Below are positions 16,974 through 26,643 of a DNA stretch of 64,000 nucleotides, in pieces. The position numbers were made by a program, and so were the translations under genes. Source of the stretch: Sporanaerobium hydrogeniformans (GTDB taxonomy: Bacteria > Bacillota > Clostridia > Lachnospirales > Cellulosilyticaceae); NCBI RefSeq assembly GCF_002735925.1, contig NZ_PEDL01000001.1, forward strand, positions 124,001 to 188,000, given 5' to 3'. The notes under the pieces were generated by a model. The model saw only the letters and a list, made by a program, of their open reading frames with translations, ran no database searches and had not been told where the DNA came from. Numbering within the stretch: position 1 is the first letter of the stretch; each line of letters begins with the position of its first letter.

Positions 16974-19328
16974 ATGAACCAAATAAATGAGCTGAAATGG
17001 AATGAACTTAAGCTTTCATATCAACCTTCTGATTTTTCTTTTACCACTACCAATGAGTTAGTGGGGAGTCATGAAATAATTGGTCAAGAACAGGCTAAAC
17101 GTGCACTGGAAATGGGACTTAGGATAAAGGCGAAAGGCTATAATCTTTATGTTTGTGGAGACTGTGGAGTGGGAAAGTTAAGTTGCATCATGCATCAGCT
17201 TACTTCTCAAGCTAAAGAAGCCACTACACCTCCAGATTTATGCTATACCTATAATTTCAAAATGCCAGAAATGCCAAAACTCTTACTCCTTCATGCTGGT
17301 GATGGTATAAAATTTAAAGAAGACATGGATGAACTGATTGAGTTTATTAGGAATGAATTACCTTTAAAATTACAAACTCTCGAAGTAAATAAAAAAAGAC
17401 AAAGTATACTTGATGCATTCGAAGAAAAAAAGCAAGCTTTAATTGCGGACTTAAGCACCGCTTCGGAAAAAGTAGGTATTTTAGTAAAGCTCACAAAAGA
17501 TGGAATAGGATTTGCTCCTTTAGGGTCTAAAGGTCAGGGTATTACAAAGGAGGAGTATAATCAGCTTCCAGTAGATGAGCGAAAGAACCTTGATCAAAAA
17601 CTAGCAAAGCTCTATACACTTGCAGATGAAATTTTAATGGCTATTGATGAAAAAGAAGAACAGTGTGTAGAAGAACTTGAAGATATTGACAAAGAAGTGG
17701 TACTTTATGAGATAGGAAGTCTTTTAAAATATTTAAAAGAAAAGTATAAAGATTACGCACAGATAAAAGATTATCTTGATGAAGTAGGAGAAGACATACT
17801 CTCTCACATGGAGGCGTTTGTACCAAAACAAGAGGATAAAGGCAAAGAAGTTAAAGAAATATTTCCTTGGTTAGGTGAAAATGATAGGGAGCATTTAGTA
17901 AAACATTATCGCATTAACGTACTCGTAGATAATAGTCAAACGCAAGGTGCACCTATTATTACTTCCCGTGAATTAGATAGCACACCTTTAAATGGAAAGA
18001 TACTCATGGATACGGAGATGAATGTATTGCGTAGTGATTTTATGACCCTAAGACCAGGGTTACTTCATAAAGCCAATGGAGGTTATTTGATTTTAGAGGT
18101 ACAAAGCCTACTTAATCATGTGGGAAGCTGGGAAGCGCTTAAACGTGTGTTAAAGTCAGGCAAAATTGTGATGGAAAGTAGTGAAGATACAGCAATTGGC
18201 ATGGTTTCTAGTGTTAGGCCAGAGCCTGTAGCTGCCAATATCAAGGTCATACTTCTAGGTAATTATTATTTTTATCGCACACTTTATGAATATGATCCAG
18301 ATTTTAAAAAGCTTTTTAAAAAGCGTATTGATTTTGAAAGAGAGCTTAAAAATAGTAAGGAAATAGTAAGTCAGTTAGCTTGTTTGATCAAAGAAATAAG
18401 CGATACAGAAAAATTACCACCTCTTACATCAGGAGCACTGGTAAAACTTTGTGAGTATGGAAATAGGCACATGCAGGATCCTAAAAAGTTACCTGCCAAC
18501 CTAGAGATGCTTTTAGATGTAGTGAGAGAAGCGAGCTTATATGATAAAGAAGTAATAGATGAACAGTGTATAACAATGGCTCTTGAGCAGCGCCAGCTTT
18601 TTATAAAATCTTTAGAGGAAAAGTTAGATGAACAGATACTAGGCTGTCATGTACTCATTGATACACAGGGAGAGCGTATAGGAACGATTAATGGTCTTGC
18701 GATTTATACAGTAGACAATTGTTTGTTAGGACGTCCTACTCGTATTACTGCAACGACATATAGAGGTAAAAAAGGGATTATTGATATTGAAAAGGAAAGT
18801 GGTTTAAGTGGAGAAATTCACAGTAAAGGTGTTCAGATTATTACAGGCTTTTTAGGACAACATTTTGCTCAAGATATGCCATTATCTTTGAATTGTAGTC
18901 TTTGTTTTGAACAAAGCTATGGAGGAATTGATGGGGATAGTGCATCAAGTGCAGAGCTTTATGCTATTTTATCCAGTCTTTCTGAACTCCCCATTAAACA
19001 GCATTTGGGGGTAACAGGTTCCGTTAATCAGTTTGGTCAAATTCAACCTATTGGTGGTGTCAATGAAAAGATAGAAGGTTTTTACGCTATTTGTAAAAAA
19101 AGAGGTCTTCAGGGAAATGAAGGAGTTATTATCCCTAAGCAAAATGTGAAGGATCTTCTGTTAAAGGATGAAATTATTGAGTCTGTAAAAAACAATGAAT
19201 TTCATATTTATGCCATTACAAACATTGAGGAAGGTATAGAGTTATTAACCAATACTCCTTATGAAGAATGTAAAAAAAGAGTACTTCAAAAACTTAAGAG
19301 ATACAATGATTTAACGAGTAGAAATTAA
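16974..19328 (+). CDS. Lon-family ATP-dependent protease (AAA_32 type)
   Basis: Cytoplasmic ATP-driven serine protease, 784 residues. Order of parts: an N-terminal nucleotide-binding region with P-loop CGDCGVGKLS (61-70), a charged helical insertion (about 90-270), the rest of the ATPase module, and a C-terminal Lon protease domain (about 570-770). The Ser-Lys dyad is visible as GDSASSAEL and VNEKIEGF. The P-loop has Leu directly after the Lys where Ser or Thr is expected, although a Ser follows next. The ATG at 16974 follows AGGGGGG; an upstream TTG at 16923 has no ribosome site. Single-gene unit with its own promoter and terminator. Confidence 0.9.
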   Translation: MNQINELKWNELKLSYQPSDFSFTTTNELVGSHEIIGQEQAKRALEMGLRIKAKGYNLYVCGDCGVGKLSCIMHQLTSQAKEATTPPDLCYTYNFKMPEMPKLLLLHAGDGIKFKEDMDELIEFIRNELPLKLQTLEVNKKRQSILDAFEEKKQALIADLSTASEKVGILVKLTKDGIGFAPLGSKGQGITKEEYNQLPVDERKNLDQKLAKLYTLADEILMAIDEKEEQCVEELEDIDKEVVLYEIGSLLKYLKEKYKDYAQIKDYLDEVGEDILSHMEAFVPKQEDKGKEVKEIFPWLGENDREHLVKHYRINVLVDNSQTQGAPIITSRELDSTPLNGKILMDTEMNVLRSDFMTLRPGLLHKANGGYLILEVQSLLNHVGSWEALKRVLKSGKIVMESSEDTAIGMVSSVRPEPVAANIKVILLGNYYFYRTLYEYDPDFKKLFKKRIDFERELKNSKEIVSQLACLIKEISDTEKLPPLTSGALVKLCEYGNRHMQDPKKLPANLEMLLDVVREASLYDKEVIDEQCITMALEQRQLFIKSLEEKLDEQILGCHVLIDTQGERIGTINGLAIYTVDNCLLGRPTRITATTYRGKKGIIDIEKESGLSGEIHSKGVQIITGFLGQHFAQDMPLSLNCSLCFEQSYGGIDGDSASSAELYAILSSLSELPIKQHLGVTGSVNQFGQIQPIGGVNEKIEGFYAICKKRGLQGNEGVIIPKQNVKDLLLKDEIIESVKNNEFHIYAITNIEEGIELLTNTPYEECKKRVLQKLKRYNDLTSRN

Positions 19329-19335
19329 AATATTT

Positions 19336-19374
19336 AAAGGATTTCTTAAAATTATATTAAAGAAATCCTTTTTT
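19336..19374 (+). terminator. Terminator after the Lon-family protease gene
   Basis: 12-bp perfect stem AAAGGATTTCTT/AAGAAATCCTTT (19336-19347, 19360-19371), 12-nt loop, T run. Confidence 0.83.
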
Positions 19375-19376
19375 AT

Positions 19377-19405
19377 TTGCACTATTCATAGGGTTTAGAT
19401 ATAAT
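19377..19405 (+). promoter_or_regulatory. Sigma-A promoter of ilvH
   Basis: TTGCAC (19377-19382), 17-bp spacer, TATAAT (19400-19405). The leader is about 80 nt and holds an AATAGT...ACTATT inverted repeat around 19430-19450, but no T-box motif. Confidence 0.75.
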
Positions 19406-19492
19406 ATTTATTAAATAGAGAATAGTATATACTCGATATAGACTATTTTGGAGTAAAAGAATAAAAATGGGCATAGAGGATTAGGTGAGACA

Positions 19493-19981
19493 ATGAAAAA
19501 CAGTATATTATCTGTTCTAGTGGAAAACAATTATGGAGTTGTAGCCCGCATTGCAGGGCTTTTTACACGAAGAGGTTTTAACATGAATAGTTTTGCGGGA
19601 GAAGAAACACATGATTCAAATATTTCTAGAATTACTATATCCATTACAGAAAACGAAGACTCCATTGATCAGATACAAAAACAAGTAGAAAAACTAGTCG
19701 ATATTAAAAAAGTAGAACGTCTTGATGTAAAGAAAGATATTATTAGAGAGTTAGCACTTATTAAAGTACGTAGTCAAGAAACACTCCTTCCACGCATTAA
19801 GGATTTAACAGATGCATTTAATGTAAAAGTAATTGATATGGATACTCAAGTGGTTGTATTTGAAATATGTAACACTAAAGAAAAGCTTGATGCATTTATT
19901 GATACAGTAAGGGAATATGAGATTATAGAAAGTGTTCGTACAGGTGTAATTGCCTTACAGCGAGGGAATAAGCATATATGA
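19493..19981 (+). CDS. ilvH: Acetolactate synthase small (regulatory) subunit
   Basis: Regulatory subunit that activates acetolactate synthase and gives valine feedback control of branched-chain amino acid synthesis. The 162-residue protein has the N-terminal ACT domain (LVENNYGVVARIAGLFTRRGFN, residues 8-29) and the C-terminal domain typical of IlvH/IlvN. The ATG at 19493 follows TTAGGTGAG. It stands apart from any large-subunit gene: the neighbours are a protease and a c-di-GMP protein. A short gap (31 bp) leads to the next gene, so the two could be co-transcribed. Confidence 0.93.
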   Translation: MKNSILSVLVENNYGVVARIAGLFTRRGFNMNSFAGEETHDSNISRITISITENEDSIDQIQKQVEKLVDIKKVERLDVKKDIIRELALIKVRSQETLLPRIKDLTDAFNVKVIDMDTQVVVFEICNTKEKLDAFIDTVREYEIIESVRTGVIALQRGNKHI

Positions 19982-20012
19982 CGCTGCACAGGTAAGGTAA
20001 AGGAGAAAAAGT

Positions 20013-21716
20013 ATGCAACAGGTTCAAGAGATCCATAAAGTAGAACTAGTGGATATACTAGAGAAGGTAGTAGATGAAATGCAAGATTGGCTCATTATAG
20101 GAGATCAATATGGCAAAATTATGTATGCCAATAGCAATGTCTATACATCTTGTGACTGCACAAAAGAAGAGGTTCTTGGAAAAGATATGTGCATGTTTGT
20201 AGGTGTAGATTTATCTGACCAAGTTGTGTTAAATAAAATTAATAAATTTCTTAAAGATGGAGAGAAGTTTGAGTTTGTGACGAATCGCTTTATCAAGGGA
20301 AATAAACGTATTTATTTAACCAATACCTTGACAACTATTTGGTATAATAATCAACTGGAGTACTTCGTTTGCTTATCTAAAGATATTACAAATACAGAAA
20401 AACTTAAGGCAGAAGTGTATCGTGCGAACTATATTGACCCACTTACAAATCTACCAAACCAAAGATTTTTTCTTCAGAGTCTGTATAAAGCAGTACAAAA
20501 AGTTAAAAGTAGTCATACTCAGCTAGCTGTAATAATAGTAGATATTCGTAAAATAGGGGAAATTAATGAGAACTATGGCATGAATGTAGGAGATATCGTT
20601 ATAAAGGCTGTGACAAAACGCCTTAGAAATATTTTAAATGATAAACAAGAAATGTTTAGGTACGGCGATGGAAGTTTTATAATTATTCATCAATATATTA
20701 CAGGTCAAGAAGATGTAGAAATATTACTTAGACAGATGAATGAAAAGATTAAGGAACCTATTTCCGTACATAACAGTTACCTTTATATAGAAGCAAAGGA
20801 AGGGATAGCCCTATTCCCTAATGATGCCAAAGGAGCTAGTGAGTTAATCAAAAATGCAGAAATTGCTTTAGCTAAAGTAAAAAGAGAAAAGCCTACTATA
20901 CCTTATATCTTTTATACAAAGGATATTCATGAAGAGATTGAGAGTTCTATGCTATTTGAAGCAGAACTTAAAATTGCTGTTCAAAATGAAGAGTTTGTGG
21001 TTTACTATCAGCCCTTTATAGATCTTAAGACGAACACGGTAGTGGGTATGGAAGCCCTTTTGCGTCAAATAAAGCATAATGGTGAAATGGTGTTACCTAA
21101 TAAGTTTATAGGTGTATTAGAACAGATGAATCTCATTGAAAAAGTAGGAATTATGGTCATTGAAAAAGTCTGCATACAACTTAGGAGGTGGTTAGATAAA
21201 GGTTATAAAGTGGTACCTATTTCGGTAAATTTATCAGCATTACAGTTTAAAAACCCAAATCTTGCCAAGAATATTATAGAAATCCTTGAACATTATAATA
21301 TAAAACCTGGTTATATCATACTTGAAATTACAGAATCCACAGTGATGGAAGATATAGGACTTGCACACTTTACTTTAAATGAATTAAAAGATTATGGCTT
21401 CTGTATTTCTATTGATGATTTTGGAACAGGTTATGCTTCCATTGGGTATCTTAAAAAGTTTATGTTTAATCATTTAAAGATAGACATTTCCTTTATAAAA
21501 GAGATTACAAAGAATAACCAAGATAGGGCTATTGTAGAAGCCATTATTTCCATTGCTAAAAGTCTTCATTTAACCACTATTGCTGAGGGTATTGAGGACG
21601 AAGAACAACTAGCTGTAATGAGCGAAATGGGTTGTGAAATTGGGCAAGGCTTCTTATGGGATAAGCCTATTAGTTCAACACAGATAGAAGAAAAATATTT
21701 AAAGAGAAATGCTTAA
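20013..21716 (+). CDS. PAS-GGDEF-EAL protein, probable c-di-GMP phosphodiesterase
   Basis: Signalling protein of 567 residues: PAS domain (about 15-125), GGDEF-like domain (about 135-300) and EAL domain (about 320-560). The cyclase signature is degenerate (RYGDGSF in place of GGDEF), so synthesis of c-di-GMP is unlikely. The EAL domain keeps its active-site residues: MEALLR, SVNLSALQF, LEITEST, IDDFGTGYAS, LKIDISFIK, AEGIED and GQGFLWDKPI. It therefore probably breaks down c-di-GMP under control of the PAS sensor. There is no membrane segment, so it is cytoplasmic. It follows ilvH by 31 bp with AAAGGAG before the ATG. Confidence 0.92.
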   Translation: MQQVQEIHKVELVDILEKVVDEMQDWLIIGDQYGKIMYANSNVYTSCDCTKEEVLGKDMCMFVGVDLSDQVVLNKINKFLKDGEKFEFVTNRFIKGNKRIYLTNTLTTIWYNNQLEYFVCLSKDITNTEKLKAEVYRANYIDPLTNLPNQRFFLQSLYKAVQKVKSSHTQLAVIIVDIRKIGEINENYGMNVGDIVIKAVTKRLRNILNDKQEMFRYGDGSFIIIHQYITGQEDVEILLRQMNEKIKEPISVHNSYLYIEAKEGIALFPNDAKGASELIKNAEIALAKVKREKPTIPYIFYTKDIHEEIESSMLFEAELKIAVQNEEFVVYYQPFIDLKTNTVVGMEALLRQIKHNGEMVLPNKFIGVLEQMNLIEKVGIMVIEKVCIQLRRWLDKGYKVVPISVNLSALQFKNPNLAKNIIEILEHYNIKPGYIILEITESTVMEDIGLAHFTLNELKDYGFCISIDDFGTGYASIGYLKKFMFNHLKIDISFIKEITKNNQDRAIVEAIISIAKSLHLTTIAEGIEDEEQLAVMSEMGCEIGQGFLWDKPISSTQIEEKYLKRNA

Positions 21717-21810
21717 GTAAGTAGGCTATATTAAAAGTTTTATTGGAATAAATAGATGAATTGTGTTAAACTAGGTTATAAAAATGGAAGATTGAAGGAG
21801 TTATTAAAGG

Positions 21811-23196
21811 ATGAGCAGTTTAGAAGAAATGACTTTAGTTCAGCTTAAGGAGATGGCTAAAGGATATGGTATCAAAAATGTAAATAAAATGCGTAAAAGT
21901 GAAGTAATTAGTCATTTGCAACAATACAATAACTCCTCTCCTAGCCAAGTAGATGTTATAAAGGAAATAGAAACTACTGTACCTTTAGAGCAAGTATTAT
22001 TCGAGGAAGAAATAGTGCAAGAAGAAGAACTTCCTTTAGAGGAGCTACCTAGTGAAATGAGCGAGGATAGCCGTAGTGACCGTATGACAGGAGCAGGTAT
22101 CTTAGAAATCATGGCAGATGGTTATGGCTTTTTGCGTTCTCAAAACTTTATGCGAGGAGAAAATGATATTTATCTTTCTATTTCTCAAATTCGCCGCTTT
22201 AACCTTAAGACAGGAGACTGGATCGAAGGGGACATGCGTCGACCTAAAGAAGGAGAGAAAGCAGGTGCGCTTCTTTATGTGCATAAGGTGAATGGAGACA
22301 GACCTGAAAAAGCTAAATATCGTCCTAACTTTGAGACACTTACCCCTGTGTTTCCAAAGCAACGTTTACGTTTAGAAACAGAACGTGATATTTTATCTAC
22401 TCGCATCATTGATATAATAGCTCCTATTGGAAAGGGGCAAAGAGGGCTTATTGTAGCTCCACCTAAAGCTGGTAAGACAGTACTTCTTAAGCATATTGCC
22501 AATGCAATTACGCGTAATCATCATGATGTATCACTTATTGTCTTGCTTATAGATGAAAGGCCAGAAGAGGTAACAGATATTCGTCGTTCTATCCAAGGCA
22601 AGGATGTTCAAGTGATTGCTTCTACCTTTGATGAACCACCAGAGCACCATAAGCAGGTAGTTGAGATGGTTCTTGAAAGAGCTAAAAGAATGGTAGAGCA
22701 AGGAAAAGATTTAGTTATTTTATTAGATAGCATTACACGTATGGCAAGAGCTTATAACTTGACAATTCCTCCTAGTGGAAGGACTTTATCAGGGGGACTA
22801 GATCCAGCTGCTCTTCATATGCCCAAGAAGTTTTTTGGTGCAGCTAGAAAAATTGAACATGGAGGAAGTTTAACCATATTAGGGACAGCTCTTGTAGACA
22901 CAGGGAGTAAGATGGATGAAGTGATTTTTGAGGAATTTAAAGGAACAGGTAATATGGAGCTTGTACTAGACCGTTCCTTATCTGAAAGGCGTATTTTCCC
23001 TGCTATCGATATTTATAAGTCAGGAACCAGAAGAGATGATCTTCTTTTAACACAAGAAGAGATGGGAGTAGCTTATTCCATTCGAAAGGATTTAAGTCGT
23101 AATAGTACATCAGAAGTGACAGAGAATCTACTTAATGCCTTGATTCGTTCAGAAGACAATAAGACTTTTGTAGAACGTAGGAAAAAAAGTGAGTGA
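21811..23196 (+). CDS. rho: Transcription termination factor Rho
   Basis: Hexameric RNA helicase that ends transcription. The 461-residue protein has an N-terminal Rho_N/SAP-like helical domain (about 1-45), an acidic Glu-rich linker (about 50-90), the RNA-binding OB fold (about 95-165, [11 protein letters not shown]), and the RecA-like ATPase with Walker A APPKAGKT and the Q/R-loop region [18 protein letters not shown] precedes the ATG at 21811. It opens the rho-rpmE-DUF1385-prmC-prfA cluster, a gene order common in Clostridia. Confidence 0.97.
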   Translation: MSSLEEMTLVQLKEMAKGYGIKNVNKMRKSEVISHLQQYNNSSPSQVDVIKEIETTVPLEQVLFEEEIVQEEELPLEELPSEMSEDSRSDRMTGAGILEIMADGYGFLRSQNFMRGENDIYLSISQIRRFNLKTGDWIEGDMRRPKEGEKAGALLYVHKVNGDRPEKAKYRPNFETLTPVFPKQRLRLETERDILSTRIIDIIAPIGKGQRGLIVAPPKAGKTVLLKHIANAITRNHHDVSLIVLLIDERPEEVTDIRRSIQGKDVQVIASTFDEPPEHHKQVVEMVLERAKRMVEQGKDLVILLDSITRMARAYNLTIPPSGRTLSGGLDPAALHMPKKFFGAARKIEHGGSLTILGTALVDTGSKMDEVIFEEFKGTGNMELVLDRSLSERRIFPAIDIYKSGTRRDDLLLTQEEMGVAYSIRKDLSRNSTSEVTENLLNALIRSEDNKTFVERRKKSE

Positions 23197-23323
23197 TTTT
23201 CATTAAAATGGGACGAGAAGTCTTGCATAATGGTAAAACACATGCTATAATACTAACGTTGTCACGAAAATTGCTAGGGTTAAAAAATTAATATAGAAAA
23301 GTGTATGAAAGAGGTGAAGCGAA

Positions 23324-23524
23324 ATGAATAAAGAAATCCAACCAAAGTATGAAGCTGTTAGTGTAACTTGTAATGGGTGTGGAAATACTATTGAAACACG
23401 TTCAACTAAAGAAGCAATTAATGTTGAAGTATGTTCAAAGTGTCATCCTTTCTATACAGGAAAACAAAGAGCTGCATCTGCAAAAGGTAGAATTGATAAA
23501 TTCAACAAAAAATATGAAATGTAA
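23324..23524 (+). CDS. rpmE: 50S ribosomal protein L31, zinc-binding form
   Basis: Ribosomal large-subunit protein of 66 residues. Four Cys ligands are intact (C16, C19, C37, C40 in CNGCGN and [10 protein letters not shown]), so this is the zinc-containing form rather than the zinc-free paralogue made under zinc starvation. The ATG at 23324 follows AGAGGTG. It lies 127 bp after rho and ends in its own terminator. A second open frame overlapping it in another phase (23373-23573) is only a shadow. Confidence 0.97.
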   Translation: MNKEIQPKYEAVSVTCNGCGNTIETRSTKEAINVEVCSKCHPFYTGKQRAASAKGRIDKFNKKYEM

Positions 23525-23531
23525 TCAGTTT

Positions 23532-23569
23532 AAAAAAGGGGTTGAGAGGATGGTCTCAACCCTTTTTTT
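23532..23569 (+). terminator. Terminator after rpmE
   Basis: 9-bp stem GGGTTGAGA/TCTCAACCC (23539-23547, 23554-23562), 6-nt loop, T7. It lies inside the rho-prfA cluster and may uncouple L31 expression from the genes behind it. Confidence 0.85.
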
Positions 23570-23591
23570 ATAAAAAAGAGGAGGCGGACGC

Positions 23592-24521
23592 ATGGCGAGA
23601 GTAAATATTGGGGGCCAGGCCGTAATTGAAGGCGTTATGATGAAAGGACGCACTCATTACGCTGTTTCAGTAAGAAAAGCAGACGGTAATATTGTGACGG
23701 ACGCTCAAAAGTCTGAAAGCATTATGGATCGTTTTAGAATATTAAAGTTGCCTATCTTAAGAGGTATGGCTGTTTTTGTAGAGTCTTTAGTGCTAGGTGT
23801 TAAAACTTTAAGTTTTTCAGCAGAGCTTTATGGCGATGAAGAGGTAGAAGAAGAACCTAGTCGTTTTGAAATATGGCTTCAACAGGCTTTAGGGGATAAA
23901 GGTGAGAAAATTATTATGGGGCTTACTATGTGCTTATCCTTTGTTTTGGCCATTGGTCTATTTATGATACTACCCATGTTAATCAGTAGGCTTTTTAAAG
24001 GCTTTGTAACAAGTTCCTTTTTTCAGAATTTAATTGAAGGAGCTATCCGTATCATCATCTTTTTAGGTTATATGAAGTTAATTACAAAAATGAAGGATAT
24101 TGAAAGAACCTTCCAGTATCATGGAGCCGAACATAAAACGATTAATTGTTTAGAGCAAGACAAGGAGTTAACAGTAGAAAACGTAAGGCAGTGTACAAGA
24201 CTTCACAAAAGTTGTGGAACCAGCTTCTTGTTTATTGTTATGATTGTTAGTATTTTGGTATTTAGTGTGTTTACCACTCAGATTTTATGGCAAAGAACAC
24301 TTGTGCGTATTGTTATGGTACCTTTTGTAGCAGGTATTTCTTATGAGTTTATTAGGTGGGCAAGATTATCACCAGATAATCCAGTTGCAGATTTTTTAAG
24401 TAAGCCAGGTATGTGGCTTCAAAGAGAGTTTACAACCATTGAACCAGATGATTCACAAATTGAAGTAGCTATTGCAGCGGTAAAAGGAGTACTTGAACAT
24501 GAGCCAATTAGTAGCAAGTAA
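23592..24521 (+). CDS. DUF1385 family membrane protein (YqhQ-like)
   Basis: Conserved integral-membrane protein of unknown biochemical function, 309 residues. It opens with ARVNIGGQAVIEGVMMKG, the family hallmark, has hydrophobic segments at about 110-135, 145-165 and 215-260, and carries QYHGAEHKTINCLE and RLHKSCGTSFLF, conserved His/Cys-rich motifs of the family. AGAGGAGGCGG precedes the ATG at 23592. Its end overlaps prmC by 23 bp. The family almost always sits beside prmC and prfA in Clostridia, which hints at a link with translation, but no function can be assigned from sequence. Confidence 0.9.
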   Translation: MARVNIGGQAVIEGVMMKGRTHYAVSVRKADGNIVTDAQKSESIMDRFRILKLPILRGMAVFVESLVLGVKTLSFSAELYGDEEVEEEPSRFEIWLQQALGDKGEKIIMGLTMCLSFVLAIGLFMILPMLISRLFKGFVTSSFFQNLIEGAIRIIIFLGYMKLITKMKDIERTFQYHGAEHKTINCLEQDKELTVENVRQCTRLHKSCGTSFLFIVMIVSILVFSVFTTQILWQRTLVRIVMVPFVAGISYEFIRWARLSPDNPVADFLSKPGMWLQREFTTIEPDDSQIEVAIAAVKGVLEHEPISSK

Positions 24522-25386
24522 TACAAAAGAAATAACTGTTTATGAGGCAGTTCACCATGGTGAATCTGTTCTTAAAGCTTACGATAAGAAGGATGCCCGA
24601 ATTGATGCAAGGTTACTTATGCGTCATTTACTGGCTTGGGATGAAGCAAAACTAATTTTAAATCAAACAATGATTCTTTCAGAACATATTAAAGAATCAT
24701 ATCTTTATTTAATTGCTAAAAGAGCTCAAGGTATTCCCCTTCAATATATTACTAAAAATCAAGAATTTATGGGATTAGAGTTTTTTGTAGATGAAAGAGT
24801 ACTTATTCCAAGACAAGATACGGAGACTCTTGTAGAACATCTTTTAGAGTTAGCTAAAAGTGAAAGCATAAAAAAGGTTATTGAAATAGGAGTTGGCTCC
24901 GGTTGTATTAGCATTTCATTAGCACATTACAGAAGGGATATGAAAATCACAGCTATTGATATTTCAGAAGACGCTTTAGATGTAGCTAAAAAAAATGGAA
25001 ACTTGCATGGCGTAAATGCACAAATTGAGTATGTAAAGAGTGATGGTTTCATAAATTATAAGGGGGAAGAGGAGAGTATCGATTTAGTGGTTTCAAATCC
25101 ACCTTATATCTCACAGGAAGAGTGTATGACATTAATGGCAGAAGTAAAGTGTTGTGAGCCTCTTATTGCTTTAACAGATAGAGGAGATGGCCTATCCTTT
25201 TACCGAATACTTTCTAAAGATGCAAAGAAGTTTTTAAAGCCCGGTGGCATTATAGCTTATGAAATTGGCTATAATCAAGGGGAAGCTGTAAGACATATTC
25301 TTACACAAGAAGAATATAGTCATATAGAGGTCATAAAAGATTTAACGGGTAAAGACCGTGTTGTTATAGCAAGAAAACCCCTTTAA
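24499..25386 (+). CDS. prmC: Peptide chain release factor N5-glutamine methyltransferase
   Basis: Methylates the Gln of the GGQ motif in release factors, using S-adenosylmethionine. The 295-residue protein has an N-terminal helical domain, the SAM-binding motif EIGVGSGCISISLA (about 130-145) and the substrate-binding NPPY motif (VVSNPPYIS). I chose the ATG at 24499, nine bases after AAAGGAG; a TTG at 24493 is the alternative. It overlaps the DUF1385 gene by 23 bp and is followed after 24 bp by its substrate gene prfA, a classic pairing. Confidence 0.95.
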   Translation: MSQLVASNTKEITVYEAVHHGESVLKAYDKKDARIDARLLMRHLLAWDEAKLILNQTMILSEHIKESYLYLIAKRAQGIPLQYITKNQEFMGLEFFVDERVLIPRQDTETLVEHLLELAKSESIKKVIEIGVGSGCISISLAHYRRDMKITAIDISEDALDVAKKNGNLHGVNAQIEYVKSDGFINYKGEEESIDLVVSNPPYISQEECMTLMAEVKCCEPLIALTDRGDGLSFYRILSKDAKKFLKPGGIIAYEIGYNQGEAVRHILTQEEYSHIEVIKDLTGKDRVVIARKPL

Positions 25387-25410
25387 ATAGAATTTAGATG
25401 AGGTGAATAA

Positions 25411-26484
25411 ATGTTTGCGCAGTTAGAAGATTTAGTAACCAAATATGAAATGATTGGTGAGCAAATTAGCCAACCAGATATTATAGCAGATCAAGAGAGA
25501 TGGCAAAAACTCATGAAAGAGCATAGTGACTTAAAAGATATTGTAGAAAAATATCTTGAGTACAAGAAGACACTTGAAGCCATTGACGAGGGTCTAATGA
25601 TGTTAGAAGAAAATTTAGATGATGATTTTAGAGAACTTGTAAAAGAAGAACTTGCTGAAAATAAAAAGAAGGTTGATCCGCTTCAAAATGAAATAAAACT
25701 TCTTCTTTTACCTAAAGACCCTAATGATGAAAAGAATGTTATTGTAGAAATTCGTGGGGGTGCAGGTGGAGATGAAGCAGCTCTTTTTGCAGCAGACCTT
25801 TATCGTATGTACTGTTACTATGCAGAGAATAATGGCTGGAAAACAGAATTAATGTCTGTCAATGAAAGTGGTATTGGTGGTTTTAAGGAAGTTATCTTTA
25901 TGATCAAAGGCCAAGGTGCCTATTCCAAGCTAAAATATGAGAGTGGTGTACACCGTGTGCAACGTATTCCAGCAACAGAATCAGGTGGTCGTATCCATAC
26001 TTCTACTGTAACAGTAGCTATTATGCCAGAGGCAGAAGAGTTAGATGTAGAGCTTAATTTAAATGATGTACGTATTGATGTATTTAGAGCATCTGGAAAT
26101 GGTGGACAATGTGTTAATACGACAGATTCTGCCGTACGTGCGACACATATCCCTACTGGTTTAACTGTTTCTTGTCAAGATGAAAAGTCTCAACTTAAAA
26201 ATAAAGATAAAGCACTTAAAATTCTTCGTACTAGACTTTATGATATGGAGCAAGCAAAGCAACATGCAGAGCTTGCTGCTGAAAAAAAGAGTCAAGTAGG
26301 AACTGGTGATAGAAGTGAACGTATTCGTACGTATAACTTCCCACAAGGACGTGTAACAGACCATCGTGTAGGTCTTACCCTTCATAAGCTTGATCAAGTG
26401 TTAGACGGTGACCTAGAAGAAATTATTTCTACACTCACTACTGTCGATCAAACGGAAAAATTAAAGCTCGTTACAAATGAATAA
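25411..26484 (+). CDS. prfA: Peptide chain release factor 1
   Basis: Recognises UAA and UAG stop codons and triggers peptide release. The 357-residue protein has the stop-codon-reading PAT tripeptide (RIPATESGG) and the catalytic GGQ at residues 231-233 (GNGGQCVNT), which is the methylation target of PrmC encoded just upstream. GATGAGGTG precedes the ATG at 25411. It closes the rho-prfA cluster and is followed by a very long hairpin. RF2 would lack PAT, so the RF1 assignment is firm. Confidence 0.97.
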   Translation: MFAQLEDLVTKYEMIGEQISQPDIIADQERWQKLMKEHSDLKDIVEKYLEYKKTLEAIDEGLMMLEENLDDDFRELVKEELAENKKKVDPLQNEIKLLLLPKDPNDEKNVIVEIRGGAGGDEAALFAADLYRMYCYYAENNGWKTELMSVNESGIGGFKEVIFMIKGQGAYSKLKYESGVHRVQRIPATESGGRIHTSTVTVAIMPEAEELDVELNLNDVRIDVFRASGNGGQCVNTTDSAVRATHIPTGLTVSCQDEKSQLKNKDKALKILRTRLYDMEQAKQHAELAAEKKSQVGTGDRSERIRTYNFPQGRVTDHRVGLTLHKLDQVLDGDLEEIISTLTTVDQTEKLKLVTNE

Positions 26485-26498
26485 TTTATTTAAAAACT

Positions 26499-26560
26499 TC
26501 AAGTACACATAAAAAAGTAGCTAAAACCTAGGTTTTAGCTACCTTTTTATGTGTACTTGA
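26499..26560 (+). terminator. Very long hairpin after prfA
   Basis: A 62-nt inverted repeat with 31-bp arms and one mismatch, centred on CCTAGG at 26528-26533, with essentially no loop. The inner part (GTAGCTAAAAC/GTTTTAGCTAC followed by CTTTTT) alone would make a terminator. The outer arms continue without a break. Confidence 0.75.
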
Positions 26561-26643
26561 GAATAGTTGATACTTTAGAGAGTTCTGAAAGAAGGTTCCT
26601 GTCCATAAAATAGTAAAGAGAAGATATTAGGGAGTAGGAAAAG

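Noticed and set aside
19430-19492. T-box leader before ilvH
   Set aside because: The leader is only about 80 nt and has no T-box consensus; a short inverted repeat alone is not enough.
23373-23573. Second small protein overlapping rpmE
   Set aside because: It lies in another frame of a firm ribosomal protein gene and runs through the terminator.
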